Of a stretch of 64,000 nt of DNA, positions 10,063-18,424 are shown piece after piece; the first letter of the stretch is position 1; every line of letters starts with the position of its first letter. The notes under the pieces were generated by a model. The model was not told the DNA's origin. It was given only the letters and a program-made list of their open reading frames with translations, and made no database searches. The DNA lies in assembly GCA_018378255.1 (NCBI GenBank), contig JAGZXV010000001.1, forward strand, positions 1 through 64,000. Direction: 5' to 3'. The DNA is from Clostridiaceae bacterium (GTDB lineage: Bacteria; Bacillota; Clostridia; Lachnospirales; Lachnospiraceae). The translations under genes and the position numbers were made by a program.

Positions 10063-10091
10063 TTGACAGAAGACGGTTAAGGAATTATGCT
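10063..10091 (+). promoter_or_regulatory. Possible promoter of the GH28 gene
   Basis: TTGACA (10063-10068), 17 bases, TATGCT (10086-10091), about 100 bases before the start codon. The rest of the 209-base gap after rpoC shows nothing else recognisable. Confidence 0.5.
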
Positions 10092-10191
10092 GGTGGAATA
10101 TGGAGGGGGATGCCGGCCGGATTAGCGGCGCTGCCTGAATCTCCAAATACATGAATAGGATGCCAAAGCGGCGGAATGAGAGGTTTATACA

Positions 10192-11760
10192 ATGATTTCA
10201 TTTGATATTATTTTTAAAACAGCCAGAAGAATTACAATTGAACTGAAGGATCAGGGAATCTATTATACGGACCGTCCATATCAGGTTTTTCTCAATGGCC
10301 AGCCCTATATGGAGGGAAGGAAAGCGGTTTTGACGGTCAAGGGACTGAAACCTGATACGGAATATGAGATTCAGATTAAGAATGATATGGATGAATCAGA
10401 AACGGTCACATTTGCTACCGCTTATGAATTTGTGACGCTGGATGTCAGGAAATTCGGAGCCAGAGGAGACGGGGAACATGACGACACAATCTGTATCCAG
10501 GCAGCGATCAACGCATGTCCTGCAAACAGCCGTGTATGGATACCGAAGGGAGTGTATAAAGTATCCTCTTTGTTCTTAAAAAGTGACCTGATCCTGGAAC
10601 TGGATGAAGATGCGGTGCTCTCCGCATATACAGAACGTTCTAAATTCCCGATTCTGCCGGGACTGATCGAGAGTTATGACGAGAGTTCGGAATACAACCT
10701 GGGATCGTGGGAAGGGAACCCGCTGGACAGCTTTGCTTCGATCATAACCGGGATAAATGTTCATAATGTGGTGATTACAGGAGGCGGCATCCTGGACGGC
10801 AATGCCAGCTTTGAAAACTGGTGGGAAGGGAACGGACGTCCGAAAACCGGAGGGGCTTACCGGCCGAGGATGATCTTTTTAAATCACTGTGAGAATATCA
10901 CGGTTCATGGAATTACCGTACAGAACAGCCCGGCCTGGAACCTGCATCCTTATTTTTCCAATCATACCCGCTGGATCGACCTGACCGTATTAAATCCCAA
11001 GATTTCACCTAATACAGATGGAATGGATCCGGAATCCGTAGACGGTTTAGAGGTGGTGGGCGTGTCATTTTCCCTGGGAGATGACTGCATTGCCATGAAG
11101 TCAGGCAAATTCTACATGGGACATAAATATAAAGTGGCATCACAGAATGTGGTAATCCGCCAGTGTTATATGAAACATGGACATGGTTCGGTAACTCTGG
11201 GGAGCGAGATGGCGGCAGGAGTGAAACATCTGCTTTGCCGGGACTGTATTTTTGAAGATACGGACCGGGGACTGAGAGTTAAAACAAGGAGGGGCCGCGG
11301 TAAGGATGCGGTGATTGAAGATATTACCTTTGAAAATATTAAGATGAAAGGCGTGCTGACGCCGTTTGTGGTCAATTCCTATTATTGGTGCTGTGACCCG
11401 GATGGACATTCGGAATATGTGAGCTCAAAAGAGGCCCTTCCTGTAGATGACAGGACACCGCAGATCAAACAGCTGACTTTCCGCAATATTGAAGCCCATG
11501 ACTGTCATGTGGCGGCTGCATTTATCTATGGACTTCCGGAATCCAAGGTGGAAGAAATCACGTTTGAAAATGTCGAGATTGATTTTGCCGAAAATCCCCA
11601 GCCGGAGTATCCGGCAATGATGGCCGGTGTGGAGCCATGTACCAACAAAGGAATCTATATCAATAATGTGAAAAAACTGACCCTCAACCATGTGACAGTA
11701 ACAGGCGCAAAAGGGGAACCGGTTGAGATTGAGAATGTGGATGAGGTGATCCGCAGATAA
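10192..11760 (+). CDS. Glycoside hydrolase family 28 (polygalacturonase-like)
   Basis: A pectin-backbone hydrolase of 522 residues. Residues about 1-80 resemble a fibronectin-type III module (GLKPDTEYEIQIKND). The rest is a right-handed beta-helix with GH28 catalytic blocks: NTDGMDPES (about 282), GDDCIAMKSGK (about 298), GHGSVTLGSEM (about 333) and RGLRVKTRRGRG (about 360). No signal peptide is present, so it probably acts inside the cell on imported oligogalacturonides, perhaps as an exo-enzyme. GAGAGG precedes the ATG. It faces the convergent GH105 gene, which fits stepwise breakdown of pectin or rhamnogalacturonan fragments. The exact linkage cut is unknown. Confidence 0.93.
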   Translation: MISFDIIFKTARRITIELKDQGIYYTDRPYQVFLNGQPYMEGRKAVLTVKGLKPDTEYEIQIKNDMDESETVTFATAYEFVTLDVRKFGARGDGEHDDTICIQAAINACPANSRVWIPKGVYKVSSLFLKSDLILELDEDAVLSAYTERSKFPILPGLIESYDESSEYNLGSWEGNPLDSFASIITGINVHNVVITGGGILDGNASFENWWEGNGRPKTGGAYRPRMIFLNHCENITVHGITVQNSPAWNLHPYFSNHTRWIDLTVLNPKISPNTDGMDPESVDGLEVVGVSFSLGDDCIAMKSGKFYMGHKYKVASQNVVIRQCYMKHGHGSVTLGSEMAAGVKHLLCRDCIFEDTDRGLRVKTRRGRGKDAVIEDITFENIKMKGVLTPFVVNSYYWCCDPDGHSEYVSSKEALPVDDRTPQIKQLTFRNIEAHDCHVAAAFIYGLPESKVEEITFENVEIDFAENPQPEYPAMMAGVEPCTNKGIYINNVKKLTLNHVTVTGAKGEPVEIENVDEVIRR

Positions 11761-11791
11761 ACGGAAAAGCCGGTCAAGAAGCATCGGATGT

Positions 11792-11820
11792 GCATCCGAT
11801 GTGAAAATTGGTGAAGAAAC
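11792..11820 (+). repeat. Degenerate copy of a dispersed palindromic repeat (left end)
   Basis: The segment beginning GCATCCGATGTGAAAAT and continuing GGTGAAGAAAC resembles the left arm of the longer element at 48921-49015 (CATCCGATGGGAAAAT, then TAAAGAAAG). It is preceded by CATCGGATG, which pairs with CATCCGATG as a small hairpin. Confidence 0.45.
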
Positions 11821-11838
11821 AGGAAGGAAACGGTTGAA

Positions 11839-11897
11839 AATAACCGGGCCCGTCCAAAGAGACAGAATCGATGGTCTCTTTGGAGGGCCCGGTTATT
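11839..11897. terminator. Bidirectional terminator, GH28/GH105
   Basis: A near-perfect 24-base hairpin: AATAACCGGGCCC then TCCAAAGAGAC on the left, GTCTCTTTGGA then GGGCCCGGTTATT on the right. It lies between convergent genes, just after the GH105 stop on the other strand. Confidence 0.85.
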
Positions 11898-11899
11898 GT

Positions 11900-13024
11900 T
11901 TAATGTTTCATCATCGTTTCAATATAAGCCAGAATTAATGGGGCTACTCCTTTGGCTTCATTTTTCACAACAGGTTCTCTCATATAGTAGTCAAAAGTAC
12001 CTTCCCTGTGTTCCACATTACCAAGACCCGCTACGAGGCAGATGCCGCCCAACTGCAGTTCCCCGTCTTCTTCGGAAAGATATTTTTCACAGGTACCGTA
12101 AAATGCTTTCTCGCCAAATGCCCGGTAGCTGTCCGGCAGATATCCGAGACGCACGCTTTTCATGATCGCATAAGCGAAGATGGCGGAGCCGGAAGTTTCC
12201 AGATAATTAGGTTCGATGCCGCCCCGGTTCACCACCTGGTACCACATTCCGGTCTCTTCATCCTGATACGGAAGCATGGAATCGATTAAATCGCGGTAAA
12301 TCTGATTCAGTTCATTTTTTTCATCCGCCAGGGTTTCAGGCATGATCTCCATGGTATCGATCAGCGCCATGGCAAACCAGCCCAGGGCGCGGAGCCAGAA
12401 ATTACCGGATAAACCAGTCACTTTATCACACCAGAACATGGAGCGGGAATCATCATATGCATGGTAGTAGAGGCCGTTTCTCAGATCCCTCATCAAAGTA
12501 TGTACATTCCTGAACTGTGAAATGATGTCCATGCAGTTTTGGCAGTTATTATATTCCACTTCATACTGCATATAAAATGGCTGGGCCATATAAAGGCCGT
12601 CCAGCCAGATCTGATTGGGATAGATCTCCTTATGCCAGAAGTTTCCTGTGGAAGTGCGGGGCTGCTCTTTGAGCTGGCTGTATACGGTATCAATTCCTCT
12701 TCGGTATTTATCTTTACCGGTCAGTTTATACAGATCAAATAATGTTTTTCCGGCATTTACATTGTCCAGGTTGTGTTCTTTGGGATCATAGGATGTGATA
12801 GAACCGTCCTCTTTAACGAAATGGTCGATAAAATGATCCGCAAATTCCAGGTAACGGCTGTTCTGAGTGATATGATAAAGATCTAAAACAGCTTTAATCA
12901 TACAACCGTCCATATAATTCCAGCCGGAATGTTCACCATTACTGATCTCTTCCTTATACCAGATAGGAGCTTTCGGAGTGCTTTTTTCTAACAGCTGATT
13001 AATGTAACGGTCCAGTATTTCCAT
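11900..13024 (-). CDS. Glycoside hydrolase family 105 (unsaturated rhamnogalacturonyl hydrolase)
   Basis: Cytoplasmic enzyme of 374 residues in the YteR/RhiN family. It removes the unsaturated uronic acid that polysaccharide lyases leave at the non-reducing end of rhamnogalacturonan oligomers. The (alpha/alpha)6-barrel blocks are visible: NGEHSGWNYMDGCMIKAVLDLY near the start (split), NVNAGKTLFDLYKLTG, IWLDGLYMAQPFYMQYE with the presumed catalytic Asp (about residue 146), and GLSGNFWLRALGWFAMALID. There is no signal peptide. AAGGAG precedes the start. Its promoter carries a perfect palindrome just downstream of the -10 element. With the GH28 and the divergent ABC importer it forms a pectin-side-chain use locus. 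Confidence 0.92.
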   Translation of the reverse strand: MEILDRYINQLLEKSTPKAPIWYKEEISNGEHSGWNYMDGCMIKAVLDLYHITQNSRYLEFADHFIDHFVKEDGSITSYDPKEHNLDNVNAGKTLFDLYKLTGKDKYRRGIDTVYSQLKEQPRTSTGNFWHKEIYPNQIWLDGLYMAQPFYMQYEVEYNNCQNCMDIISQFRNVHTLMRDLRNGLYYHAYDDSRSMFWCDKVTGLSGNFWLRALGWFAMALIDTMEIMPETLADEKNELNQIYRDLIDSMLPYQDEETGMWYQVVNRGGIEPNYLETSGSAIFAYAIMKSVRLGYLPDSYRAFGEKAFYGTCEKYLSEEDGELQLGGICLVAGLGNVEHREGTFDYYMREPVVKNEAKGVAPLILAYIETMMKH

Positions 13025-13067
13025 GTAATGATTCTCCTTATTCTTATAATAAAAAAATGAAAACTTA

Positions 13068-13093
13068 CAAACGTTTGCATTTTCTTTATTATA
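13068..13093 (-). promoter_or_regulatory. GH105 -10 element with LacI-type operator
   Basis: On the minus strand a TATAAT box (13088-13093) is followed at about +5 to +14 by the perfect palindrome CAAACGTTTG (13068-13077). This central-CG palindrome is the form bound by LacI-family repressors. The -35 element is weak. Confidence 0.6.
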
Positions 13094-13164
13094 TCATAGC
13101 AAAAATAAAAATAAATTAGTTATTTTCAATAAAAAAATACACTAAAACTATACTAAATATACAA

Positions 13165-13193
13165 TTGACACATGGGGTGATCAGTGATATAGT
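13165..13193 (+). promoter_or_regulatory. Promoter of the sugar ABC operon
   Basis: TTGACA (13165-13170), 17 bases, TATAGT (13188-13193). It drives the solute-binding protein gene and the two permease genes that follow. It is divergent from the GH105 promoter. Confidence 0.75.
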
Positions 13194-13285
13194 AAAAACA
13201 TGAACAAGAGATTGCATGTTTGCTTTGATAATCCGTCAACTTGTTAGGGGAATATAGCAGAGATGCATAATTTTAAAGATGAATT

Positions 13286-13299
13286 TGCAAACCTTTGCA
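13286..13299 (+). promoter_or_regulatory. Second operator-like palindrome in the ABC leader
   Basis: TGCAAACCTTTGCA has perfect TGCAAA/TTTGCA arms and resembles the GCAAACGTTTG palindrome in the GH105 promoter. It lies about 90 bases into the transcript, so it would act as a roadblock if bound. The pairing with the LacI gene at 17013 is inferred. Confidence 0.45.
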
Positions 13300-13332
13300 G
13301 ATTGTCAAAAAATAAGAAAGGGAGAGTGTCTT

Positions 13333-14766
13333 ATGAGAAAGAACTGGAAGAAAGCGTTATCATTGGTTATGGCCGCAGCCATGACGGCAGGTTTAGCCGG
13401 ATGCGGAGGAGGAGCGAAGAAAGAGGAATCTTCAGCGGCACAGACAACAGCGGCCGCAGCTACGCAAGAAGCTAAAAAAGAAGCAGAAGAGACTACAGCA
13501 GAGACTGCGGCGGAGACGACCGCTGAGCCGGCAGCAGCAGAAGGGCTGACAGTCAATACCACGGATCCGATTGAGATCACATTCAGCTGGTGGGGCGGAG
13601 ATGCGAGACATGAGGCTACATTAAAAGCTGTTGATGCATTTATGGAGAAGTATCCTAATATTACGGTAAAGAGTTCCTATTCTGCATGGGACGGATGGGA
13701 AGATAAGATGTCATCTCAGTTTGCAACGGGAACTGCACCGGATGTAAACCAGATTAACTGGAACTGGATCACATCATTCAGCTCTGACGGAAGTGCATTT
13801 TATGATCTGAATAAAGTATCCGACATTCTGGATCTGACACAGTTTTCGTCTGATTATCTTGCACAGTGTACCGTAGCAGGAAAACTTCAGGGTATTCCGA
13901 TTTCCATGACAGGAAGAATTTTCTACTGGAACAAGACTACATATGACCAGGCAGGCGTGGCTACCCCTACTACATTAGCTGAACTGATGGAAGCGGGAAA
14001 GGTATTCCAGGAGAAACTGGGAGACGATTATTATCCGCTGGCTATGAACGAGTATGACAGAACCATTTTCATGGTATACTATCTGGAATCCAAGTACGGC
14101 AAACCATGGGTTGAGAACAATGAATTACAGTACACCAAAGAAGAAATCCAGGACGGACTTGAATTCATTCAGTCACTGGAAGACGCACATGTAATCCCGT
14201 CTATCGCCACCATCGCAGGCGACGGAGCCGCATCCTTTGATAAGAATCCGAAGTGGATGGAAGGCAAATATGCAGGTATCTTCGAGTGGGATTCCGCAGC
14301 TACCAAGCAGATGGGCGCATTGAATGAAGGCCAGGAATTCGTAGTTGGTGAAGAATTTGCCGATATGGGCGACTATAAAGGCGGATTTGCTAAAGTATCC
14401 ATGTGTTTCGGTATTTCCGAGAATACTAAGTATCCGGCAGAGTGTGCAGCTTTAATCAACTTCCTTTTAAATGAAGCCGAAGGCGTTGAGCCGGTTGGTT
14501 CTGAAAGAGGTATCCCATGTTCAGCAGCAGGTTTACAGATCTGTAAGGACAAAGGTTTATTGAATGAAGTAGTAGCGGAAGCCAATGAAAAAGTTCTTTC
14601 ATATGTATCCTTCCCGCTTGATCCTAAGTTTGAAGCAAGTGCATTGAAAGCAACAAACGAAGGCGTTTACTGGGATGTAATGGCCGGACTGAGCTACGGC
14701 GATTATGATCTGGATGAAGCAGCGGATGTGCTGATTGAGGGCATCAATAAAGTATTACAGAAATAA
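13333..14766 (+). CDS. Extracellular sugar-binding lipoprotein (ABC transporter)
   Basis: Solute-binding protein family 1, 477 residues. It has a lipoprotein signal (basic start, hydrophobic run, lipobox LAGC near residue 22), an Ala/Glu/Thr-rich linker to about residue 75, then a MalE-like fold beginning ITFSWWGGDARHEATLKAVDAF. The ATG at 13333 was chosen over one 54 bases upstream because AAAGGGAGAG directly precedes it and the lipobox falls at the right distance. It would capture oligosaccharides outside the membrane for the two permeases downstream. The neighbouring GH28 and GH105 suggest pectic or rhamnogalacturonan oligosaccharides; this ligand is inferred. Confidence 0.93.
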   Translation: MRKNWKKALSLVMAAAMTAGLAGCGGGAKKEESSAAQTTAAAATQEAKKEAEETTAETAAETTAEPAAAEGLTVNTTDPIEITFSWWGGDARHEATLKAVDAFMEKYPNITVKSSYSAWDGWEDKMSSQFATGTAPDVNQINWNWITSFSSDGSAFYDLNKVSDILDLTQFSSDYLAQCTVAGKLQGIPISMTGRIFYWNKTTYDQAGVATPTTLAELMEAGKVFQEKLGDDYYPLAMNEYDRTIFMVYYLESKYGKPWVENNELQYTKEEIQDGLEFIQSLEDAHVIPSIATIAGDGAASFDKNPKWMEGKYAGIFEWDSAATKQMGALNEGQEFVVGEEFADMGDYKGGFAKVSMCFGISENTKYPAECAALINFLLNEAEGVEPVGSERGIPCSAAGLQICKDKGLLNEVVAEANEKVLSYVSFPLDPKFEASALKATNEGVYWDVMAGLSYGDYDLDEAADVLIEGINKVLQK

Positions 14767-14829
14767 TTTGTGAAACGGCGGCGGAGACTGTAACAGGTTT
14801 CTGCCGCATTAGAAAGAGGAGGTATAGGT

Positions 14830-15759
14830 ATGAAGCAACCAGCAGCTATGAACCAGCCGGCAAGCCGTAAAGGGTTTAAGAAAGTTATTCAGGCGAATGC
14901 CGGCTTTTTCTTTATCCTGCCATGGCTGATCGGATTTCTTGTTTTTAAGGTATATCCGTTTGGATCATCACTATTCTACAGTTTTACTGACTATCATTTG
15001 TTTGACGGAATTTCAAAATATGGCCTGATGAACTACGACGAGATTATACATACTAAGAAAATTGTGAAGGCTTTTGTGGTTACGATGAAGTACGCATTCA
15101 TGACGGTGCCGCTGAAACTGGTTTTTGCTCTGTTCATCGCCTATATTCTGAATTTCAAGTTAAAAGGAGTGAATCTTTTCCGTACAGCCTATTACATTCC
15201 ATCTATTCTGGGCGGATCCATCGCGATCGCAGTATTGTGGAAAGCGGTATTTAAAGATGAAGGTATTATCAACATTTTATTGAGTTATATCGGAGTGGAA
15301 GGCCCCAATTGGCTTGCAAGCCCTTCTCACGCTCTGTTCGTTATCTGTCTTTTGAGGGTTTGGCAGTTCGGTTCGGCCATGGTTATTTTCCTTGCAGCGT
15401 TAAAGGGCGTATCCAATGACCTTTATGAAGCGGCATCCATCGATGGAGCAGGTAAATGGAGACAGTTTTTCAGCATCACCGTTCCGCTCATCACACCGGT
15501 TATTTTCTATAACCTGGTTACCCAGTTATGTCAGGCATTCCAGGAATTCAACGGACCGTACATCATTACCCAGGGCGGGCCGAGAAGTTCGACAACATTG
15601 ATTTCTCTGTTGATTTACAACAATGCGTTTAAGAGCTACGAGATGGGTCTGGCAAGTGCTCAGGCATGGCTTTTATTCCTGATCGTCATGACATTTACAG
15701 TGATTGCATTTATCAGCCAGAAAAAATGGGTTTATTATTCAGATGAGGATGGGAGGTAG
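14830..15759 (+). CDS. Sugar ABC transporter permease (MalF/UgpA type)
   Basis: Inner-membrane permease of 309 residues with six predicted helices. The cytoplasmic EAA loop reads YEAASIDGAGKWRQFFSITVPLI near residue 198-220 (split here by its length limit as YEAASIDGAGKW and FFSITVPLI). The start is fixed by GAGGAGG. It sits 63 bases after the binding-protein gene and 5 bases before the second permease, so the three form one operon. LplB/YteP-type permeases look like this and commonly carry pectin-derived oligosaccharides, which matches the locus. Confidence 0.94.
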   Translation: MKQPAAMNQPASRKGFKKVIQANAGFFFILPWLIGFLVFKVYPFGSSLFYSFTDYHLFDGISKYGLMNYDEIIHTKKIVKAFVVTMKYAFMTVPLKLVFALFIAYILNFKLKGVNLFRTAYYIPSILGGSIAIAVLWKAVFKDEGIINILLSYIGVEGPNWLASPSHALFVICLLRVWQFGSAMVIFLAALKGVSNDLYEAASIDGAGKWRQFFSITVPLITPVIFYNLVTQLCQAFQEFNGPYIITQGGPRSSTTLISLLIYNNAFKSYEMGLASAQAWLLFLIVMTFTVIAFISQKKWVYYSDEDGR

Positions 15760-15764
15760 GAATC

Positions 15765-16622
15765 ATGACAAGAGATACAAGAAGAAAACTCAATACGTTC
15801 TTTCGTTATTTTGTACTGATTGCCGTCGGTCTTGTTATGATTTATCCGTTGATCTGGATGGTTGGCGCTACATTTAAAACGAATAATGAGATATTCAGCG
15901 GGATCGGATTCATCCCTAAGAATCCTACGCTGAGCGGTTATCAGAATGCGATGAAGAGCTACGGCGGAGATATCGATATAGTCAAAGCCATGATCAATAC
16001 CTACTCCATTGTTTTGCCGAAAGTATTCTTTACGATCATATCGGCAACGATCACTGCTTATGGATTTGCAAGATTCCAGTTCAGAGGGAAAGGGGTATTG
16101 TTCGCGATTTTAATGTCAACCCTGTTCCTTCCTCAGGTTGTATTGAATGTTCCGCAGTTCATCATGTTTAATAAATTCGGCTGGGTTGATTCTCCGGTTT
16201 ATCTGGCGCTGATTGTACCTACTTTATTTGCGACAGATACGTATTTTGTATTCATGCTGATCCAGTTTTTGAGAAATATTCCTAAGGAATTGGAAGAAGC
16301 AGCCAGAATTGACGGCTGCGGATCAATTAAGACCTTATGGTATGTAATTGTTCCTATGCTGAAACCTTCCATCGTATCCTGTGCGCTGTTCCAGTTCATG
16401 TGGTCTTCCAATGACTTTATGGGGCCATTGCTGTATGTTAACTCACCGGCCCGTTATCCGGCTTCTATCTTCGTTAAGATGTCCATGGATGCCGATACCG
16501 GATTTGAGTGGAACCGGGTGCTTGCGATGTCGCTGATCTCCATCATACCTTCTCTGATTGTGTTCCTGTTAGCACAGGATCAATTTATCGATGGTATTGC
16601 GGCAGGCGGAGTGAAGGGGTAA
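15765..16622 (+). CDS. Sugar ABC transporter permease (MalG/YtcP type)
   Basis: Partner permease of 285 residues. The EAA loop is EEAARIDGCGSIKTL near residue 180, and the protein ends with DGIAAGGVKG, the usual tail of this family. GGGAGG lies ahead of the ATG and only 5 bases separate it from the previous stop. It completes a binding protein-permease-permease set with no ATPase gene, as is common in Firmicute CUT1 systems. A large palindromic terminator follows. Confidence 0.94.
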   Translation: MTRDTRRKLNTFFRYFVLIAVGLVMIYPLIWMVGATFKTNNEIFSGIGFIPKNPTLSGYQNAMKSYGGDIDIVKAMINTYSIVLPKVFFTIISATITAYGFARFQFRGKGVLFAILMSTLFLPQVVLNVPQFIMFNKFGWVDSPVYLALIVPTLFATDTYFVFMLIQFLRNIPKELEEAARIDGCGSIKTLWYVIVPMLKPSIVSCALFQFMWSSNDFMGPLLYVNSPARYPASIFVKMSMDADTGFEWNRVLAMSLISIIPSLIVFLLAQDQFIDGIAAGGVKG

Positions 16623-16672
16623 GAATTGTTTTTGGTATGTGATTGTGAACGTTACGTTGGGAAGACGGGAAA

Positions 16673-16845
16673 ACCCGGCTGCTTTTGCAGGAGTTCCAGT
16701 TTTTCTTAGGCCCTGGGATTTTGCGTTGCCCGTCCAAATAAAATTGTCTGAGCGGCTTTATCGCGAGTTGTTTTATTTGGACGGGCTTTTTTAGCAAAAT
16801 TCCAGGGCCTTAGAAAAACTTAACTCCGAATCCAGCAGCCGGCCC
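16673..16845 (+). terminator. Terminator embedded in a long imperfect palindrome
   Basis: The core is a 16-base stem (GCCCGTCCAAATAAAA at 16728-16743 against TTTTATTTGGACGGGC at 16771-16786), followed by TTTTTT: a strong intrinsic terminator. The palindrome extends outward on both sides: TTTTTCTTAGGCCCTGG (about 16700-16716) pairs with CCAGGGCCTTAGAAAAA (about 16802-16818), then GGAGTT/AACTCC, then CCGGCTGCT/AGCAGCCGG, giving roughly 170 bases in all. Confidence 0.85.
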
Positions 16846-16923
16846 CCGCCCATCTCCCCTCCCATTCCCGCCCGGCCCCTCCCGTTCCATCTCCCCGTTC
16901 CAGCGTCCCCTTCAAGACTCAAA
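16836..16923 (+). other. C-rich, G-poor tract (G-runs on the other strand)
   Basis: About 85 bases of repeated CCCC/CCCG/CCCT blocks with very little G, unlike the AT-rich intergenic DNA elsewhere. The minus strand holds many runs of 3-5 G. It lies directly after the ABC operon terminator and before the LacI promoter. Confidence 0.7.
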
Positions 16924-16942
16924 AAAACAATTCCCCCATTCT

Positions 16943-16971
16943 TTGCAAAAAGAAGAATAGAATGTTATACT
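16943..16971 (+). promoter_or_regulatory. Promoter of the LacI regulator gene
   Basis: TTGCAA (16943-16948), 17 bases, TATACT (16966-16971), about 40 bases before the start codon. Confidence 0.55.
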
Positions 16972-17012
16972 AACCATAATAAGGTGATTTCTTTCAAAAG
17001 AGGGTGTAGAAT

Positions 17013-18008
17013 ATGGCAGTGACGATTAAAGATGTGGCTAAACAGGCCGGAGTATCCTATTCCACGGTGTCCAGGGCATTAAATGATCCAAAGGCAGAAA
17101 AATCGGATAAAAAGAAGAGAATTTTGAGAATTGCCCAGGAAATGGGGTATGTGCCCAATCAGGCGGCGATAAATTTGAAAATGTCCCGTTCCTATGTAAT
17201 AGGGCTTTATTTTTCTACGATCAGTAAGATGACATCCCCCTTTGTGCTTCACGATGTTTTGACGGGAGTATACAGTGTGGTTGGAAGTAAATATAATATT
17301 GTGGTAAAAGGTATCGATATGCATGAACCTGGAACGCTCAACCCCACGTATTTTGACGGGATCATTGTGCTGTCCCAGAGGAATGAAGACCTGGATTTCA
17401 TGGAGGAAGTGATGGGAAAGGGGATTCCCATGGTAGTTATCTGCCGGGCGGTATTTTTAGACGTTCCCAATGTGACTACGGACGAAGCCAAAGCCATGGA
17501 GAAGGCGATGGATTATCTGATTGAAAACGGGCATAGGAAAATCGGGATAATTGAAGGCAATTCCAGGCTGGACTCCACCAGGCTGCGCCACCGGGGCTGG
17601 AGGACTTCTATGAAAAAACATGGACTGGATCCGGACAGTCTTCCTGTGGAACACGGAACTTACCGTTATGCCAGCGGATATCAGGCGGCCAAACGGCTGC
17701 TGGAGCAGGATTTGACCGCCATTTTAAGCTTTAATGATGAGATGGCCTTTGGCGCCAGGGAAGCGATTACGGAGATGGGACTTAAAGTTCCTGACGATGT
17801 GTCGCTGGTGGGATTTGATAACTGGGATCTTTCCGGCTATGCCAGCATGAAGCTGACCACTGTGGAGCGGAATATGGGAGATATTGCCAGGGAAGGTACC
17901 AGGGTTCTGCTGAGACGGCTGGAAGAGGGGATCATTGATAACAGGAGAATTTATTTGGATAATAAACTGATTATCAGAGAGACTGTAAAGAATTTAAATG
18001 AACAATAA
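17013..18008 (+). CDS. LacI-family transcriptional regulator
   Basis: A 331-residue repressor. The N-terminal helix-turn-helix is unmistakable (VTIKDVAKQAGVSYSTVSRAL, residues 3-23; hinge near residue 50). A periplasmic-binding-protein-like sugar domain follows, with DGIIVLS, GHRKIGIIEG, and a FNDEMAFGA block. It most likely senses a pectin-derived sugar and controls the GH105 and ABC promoters, where palindromic operator-like sites were found. No copy of that palindrome was seen ahead of its own gene. The regulon is inferred from position and not proven. Confidence 0.95.
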   Translation: MAVTIKDVAKQAGVSYSTVSRALNDPKAEKSDKKKRILRIAQEMGYVPNQAAINLKMSRSYVIGLYFSTISKMTSPFVLHDVLTGVYSVVGSKYNIVVKGIDMHEPGTLNPTYFDGIIVLSQRNEDLDFMEEVMGKGIPMVVICRAVFLDVPNVTTDEAKAMEKAMDYLIENGHRKIGIIEGNSRLDSTRLRHRGWRTSMKKHGLDPDSLPVEHGTYRYASGYQAAKRLLEQDLTAILSFNDEMAFGAREAITEMGLKVPDDVSLVGFDNWDLSGYASMKLTTVERNMGDIAREGTRVLLRRLEEGIIDNRRIYLDNKLIIRETVKNLNEQ

Positions 18009-18017
18009 ATAGAAAAA

Positions 18018-18099
18018 TTACAGGCCGGTTTCACTCTGGGCAGACGGATGAGGGATATGTTCCCGGTTTGCCGGATTCAGATGCAAAACCGGCCTGTAA
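18018..18099. repeat. Inverted repeat after the LacI gene (possible terminator)
   Basis: Arms TTACAGGCCGGTTT and AAACCGGCCTGTAA are perfect over 14 bases but enclose a loop of about 54 bases and lack a T-run. It could be a terminator of unusual loop size or a processed structure. Confidence 0.5.
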
Positions 18100-18120
18100 C
18101 TGATAATAAAACATGAAATA

Positions 18121-18139
18121 TATAATGATAATCAATATC
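18121..18139 (+). promoter_or_regulatory. Fur box
   Basis: TATAATGATAATCAATATC matches the classical 19-base Fur consensus at 17 positions by eye. It lies 7 bases upstream of the -35 box of the next promoter, so iron-loaded Fur could cover the promoter. Confidence 0.8.
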
Positions 18140-18146
18140 AAAATTA

Positions 18147-18175
18147 TTGACATTTGCATATAACAGGAGTATAAT
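18147..18175 (+). promoter_or_regulatory. Consensus promoter of the FeoB-associated gene
   Basis: TTGACA (18147-18152), exactly 17 bases, TATAAT (18170-18175). Perfect sigma-A boxes under a Fur box indicate strong expression when iron is low. Confidence 0.85.
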
Positions 18176-18208
18176 GCAGTTAACGTGATAGAAAGCGAGG
18201 TATTTGTC

Positions 18209-18352
18209 ATGATTGACTGGATTATAGGAATTTTAATAGCCGCGGCTTTGGCTGCTATTGTAATAAAGAAGGTAAAAGATAAAAAGGCAGGGAAGAGCGG
18301 GTGCGGCTGTGGATGCAGCGGTTGTCCTTCCAAAGGAAAGTGCCACGAATAA
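18209..18352 (+). CDS. FeoB-associated Cys-rich membrane protein
   Basis: A 47-residue protein: a single membrane helix (residues 3-21, IIGILIAAALAAIVI), a Lys-rich stretch and a cysteine-rich C-terminus (SGCGCGCSGCPSKGKCHE). This is the layout of the FeoB-associated Cys-rich family, usually encoded next to feoA/feoB and thought to help ferrous-iron uptake. Here it stands alone: no feo gene is in the window. The start has GCGAGG 8 bases upstream. A Fur box and a consensus promoter upstream support an iron role. The following hairpin ends its transcript. Confidence 0.88.
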   Translation: MIDWIIGILIAAALAAIVIKKVKDKKAGKSGCGCGCSGCPSKGKCHE

Positions 18353-18357
18353 AAGGT

Positions 18358-18424
18358 GAAAAATGATTGGTAAAAAATCGGGATATGCAGGAAGCGCATC
18401 TCAATTTTTTATCAATCATTTTTA
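18358..18424 (+). terminator. Terminator of the FeoB-associated gene
   Basis: A long AT-rich hairpin (AAAATGATTGGTAAAAAAT pairing with ATTTTTTATCAATCATTTT) with an inner GATATGC/GCGCATC stem, followed by T-rich sequence. Confidence 0.75.

Noticed and set aside
13065..13080. CcpA catabolite-response element at the GH105 promoter
   Set aside because: The palindrome CAAACGTTTG departs from the cre consensus at key outer positions; a LacI-family local operator fits better.
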